A stretch of 9,347 bases of DNA from Aquificota bacterium. Lineage in GTDB: Bacteria; Aquificota; Aquificia; Aquificales; Aquificaceae. How positions within the stretch are numbered: the first letter of the stretch is position 1; each line of letters begins with the position of its first letter. Location of the stretch: positions 1 through 9,347 of the forward strand of contig JAADEK010000118.1 in the NCBI GenBank assembly GCA_013153455.1, in the 5' to 3' direction. The position numbers and the translations under genes are program-made. The notes under the pieces were generated by a model, which saw only the letters and a list, made by a program, of their open reading frames with translations, was not told where the DNA came from and ran no database searches. Below, piece after piece: positions 7,991 to 9,347 of this stretch.

Positions 7991-8019
7991 TTTATAATAG
8001 CGGGCGCTTGAAAAAGAAA
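7991..8019 (-). promoter_or_regulatory. Candidate secY promoter
   Basis: On the minus strand a -10-like TATAAA lies at 7996-7991, overlapping an alternative TATTAT at 7999-7994. A weak -35-like TTTCTT lies 17 bp upstream at 8019-8014. Transcription would start near 7984, only a few bases from the secY ATG at 7980. The mRNA would then be nearly leaderless, which fits the missing Shine-Dalgarno. The -35 is poor, so this is tentative. Confidence 0.4.
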
Positions 8020-8037
8020 GATTTATGCGGATATTTT
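8008..8037 (+). promoter_or_regulatory. Candidate ffh promoter, predicting a leaderless mRNA
   Basis: On the plus strand TTGAAA (8008-8013) is followed by an 18-bp spacer and TATTTT (8032-8037). The predicted start of transcription is at about 8044, next to the ffh ATG at 8045, so the mRNA would have essentially no leader. No Shine-Dalgarno is present. A perfect TATAAT also occurs at 7993-7998 but lacks a convincing -35 at 16-18 bp. It would give a leader of about 40 nt. Confidence 0.5.
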
Positions 8038-8044
8038 AATTTTT

Positions 8045-9347
8045 ATGCTGGAACTCTTGACCGAAAAGTTTAGTAACGCCCTTGAGAAGCTTACAAACTC
8101 AAGAAAGATTACCGAGAAGAATATAAACCAGACGCTGAGGGAGATAAGGCTCGCGCTCCTTGAGGCGGACGTTGATTACACCGTCGCAAAAGACTTTATA
8201 AAGCGCGTAAGGGAGAAAACCGTAGGAAAGGAGGTTCCGAAAAACCTCTCACCCGCGGAGTTCGTCATAAAGACCGTATACGAGGAGCTCGTAGACATAC
8301 TCGGGGGTCAGAAGGAGGACCTGAAGAAGGGGACGGTTCTCTTTGTGGGGCTTCAGGGAACGGGTAAGACGACGACGATAGGAAAGCTCGCACGCCTCCT
8401 CAAGAAGGAAGGGCACTCGGTTGCGGTAAGTTCAACCGACGTTCGGAGACCCGCTGCTATGCTCCAACTCCAGCGCCTCGCCCAGCAGGTGGGCGTCCCG
8501 TACTACGAGTTTGAGGAAGGTCTTTCACCCGTTGAGCTCGCAAGAAAGGCAAACGAGAGGGCGAAGTCCGAAGGGGTTGATTACCTCCTGCTTGACACAG
8601 CGGGAAGGCTCCACGTGGACGAGGAGCTTATGAACGAGCTAAAGGAGATAAAGGAGACGGTAAACCCTTCGGAGATTCTATACGTAGCGGACGCGATGCA
8701 GGGACAGACCGCCCTTGAGACCGCGAAGGCGTTTGACGAAGCCCTCGGGCTTACGGGAGTTATCCTCACGAAGATGGACGGTGACGCGCGCGGGGGTCTC
8801 GCCCTTTCGGTGAAGGAAGTCCTCGGCGTTCCCATAAAGTTCATAGGTGTCGGTGAGAAGATAGAAGACCTTGAGCCTTTTTACCCCGACCGCGTCGCTC
8901 AGAGGATTTTGGGACTCGGGGACGTTCAGAGCCTCGTTGAGAAGGCTCAAGAGGTAATCACGGAAGACAAGGCTCAGGTTATGGCGACGAAGGTAATGAC
9001 CGGTGAGTTTGACCTTGAAGACCTTAGGGAGATGCTGAGGATGATTCAACAGATGGGACCCCTTGATAAGCTTCTTTCAATGATACCGGGCGTCGCTCCC
9101 CAGATGAAGCACATCAAAGTAGACGAAAAGCAGTTTAAAAAGATAGAGGCAATCATAAACTCAATGACCCCCGAGGAAAGGAGGAATCCGAAAATCATAA
9201 ACATGAGCAGAAAAAAGCGCATAGCCCGCGGTAGCGGGACGACCGTATCGGACGTGAACAAACTCCTGAAGCGCTACGAGGAGATGAGAAAGCTTATGAG
9301 GAAACTACAAAAGGCGGGGGGTATGCCTACATTGCCGAAGATGCCGA
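8045..9347 (+). CDS. ffh: Signal recognition particle GTPase Ffh/SRP54 (right end cut off)
   Basis: Ffh binds signal sequences on ribosomes, together with SRP RNA, and delivers them to FtsY and SecY. From the ATG at 8045, 434 codons are open to the window edge with no stop. The N domain covers about residues 1-90 (TLREIRLALLEADV at 30-43). The G domain has G1 GLQGTGKTTT (102-111), G2 TDVRRPAA (131-138), G3 DTAGR (184-188), G4 TKMD (242-245) and the closing GVGE (268-271). The methionine-rich M domain starts near 300 and includes the SRP-RNA-binding SRKKRIARGSG (388-398). Only the last few tens of residues should be missing. G1 has Thr where many bacteria have Ala or Ser, a mild variant. No Shine-Dalgarno precedes the start. 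Confidence 0.97.
   Translation, partial: MLELLTEKFSNALEKLTNSRKITEKNINQTLREIRLALLEADVDYTVAKDFIKRVREKTVGKEVPKNLSPAEFVIKTVYEELVDILGGQKEDLKKGTVLFVGLQGTGKTTTIGKLARLLKKEGHSVAVSSTDVRRPAAMLQLQRLAQQVGVPYYEFEEGLSPVELARKANERAKSEGVDYLLLDTAGRLHVDEELMNELKEIKETVNPSEILYVADAMQGQTALETAKAFDEALGLTGVILTKMDGDARGGLALSVKEVLGVPIKFIGVGEKIEDLEPFYPDRVAQRILGLGDVQSLVEKAQEVITEDKAQVMATKVMTGEFDLEDLREMLRMIQQMGPLDKLLSMIPGVAPQMKHIKVDEKQFKKIEAIINSMTPEERRNPKIINMSRKKRIARGSGTTVSDVNKLLKRYEEMRKLMRKLQKAGGMPTLPKMP

Noticed and set aside
8678..9049. Minus-strand open frames within ffh (also 8581-8844 and 9046-9261)
   Set aside because: They lie antisense to the conserved G and M domains of Ffh and carry no recognisable motifs.

Overview
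The window looks like chromosomal DNA of a thermophilic bacterium of the Aquificaceae (Aquifex/Hydrogenobacter/Thermocrinis group). This is inferred from three things: the adenylate kinase, SecY and RpoA sequences resemble Aquifex proteins as I remember them; secY heads an adk-map-infA-rpmJ-rpsM-rpsK-rpsD-rpoA-rplQ cluster away from the spc ribosomal genes; and AGG/AGA, ATA and CTC codons are used heavily. Base composition looks close to 50% GC, so I would not call it Aquifex aeolicus itself.

Layout. (1) 1-416, minus: the N-terminus of a type I restriction-modification HsdM subunit, cut by the left edge. (2) 417-437: a 21-bp AT-rich divergent gap. (3) 438-1400, plus: a CaCA-family sodium/calcium exchanger. 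(4) 1393-7980, minus: one tightly packed array, in transcription order secY, adk, map, infA, rpmJ, rpsM, rpsK, rpsD, rpoA, rplQ, yggT and a four-cluster ferredoxin-like protein. Most junctions are 0-12 bp or overlap. The main exception is the 60-bp infA-rpmJ gap, which holds a near-consensus sigma70-type promoter. (5) 7981-8044: a divergent promoter region. (6) 8045-9347, plus: ffh (SRP54), running off the right edge.

How the genes work together. The array makes ribosomal proteins S13, S11, S4, L36 and L17, initiation factor IF-1, the RNA polymerase alpha subunit, the enzyme that removes the initiator methionine (Map), adenylate kinase, and the membrane pore SecY. Divergent ffh encodes the SRP GTPase that brings ribosome-nascent chains to SecY, so both sides of the 64-bp promoter region serve co-translational membrane targeting. 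The two last genes of the array (yggT and the [4Fe-4S] protein) are coupled by overlaps to the ribosomal genes but have no obvious functional link to them.

Most notable observations. Several palindromic tetranucleotides (TCGA, GATC, CTAG) are completely absent on reading, and GGCC and GTAC occur once each; the only GGCC is in the hsdM fragment. A 16-cysteine electron-transfer protein ends a ribosomal operon without a catalytic partner, and a terminator-like hairpin lies inside yggT just before it. Genes at the two divergent promoters lack Shine-Dalgarno sequences and look leaderless, whereas most internal operon genes have strong ones. I found no CRISPR array, tRNA, rRNA or insertion sequence. 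No gene-free stretch exceeds 64 bp.
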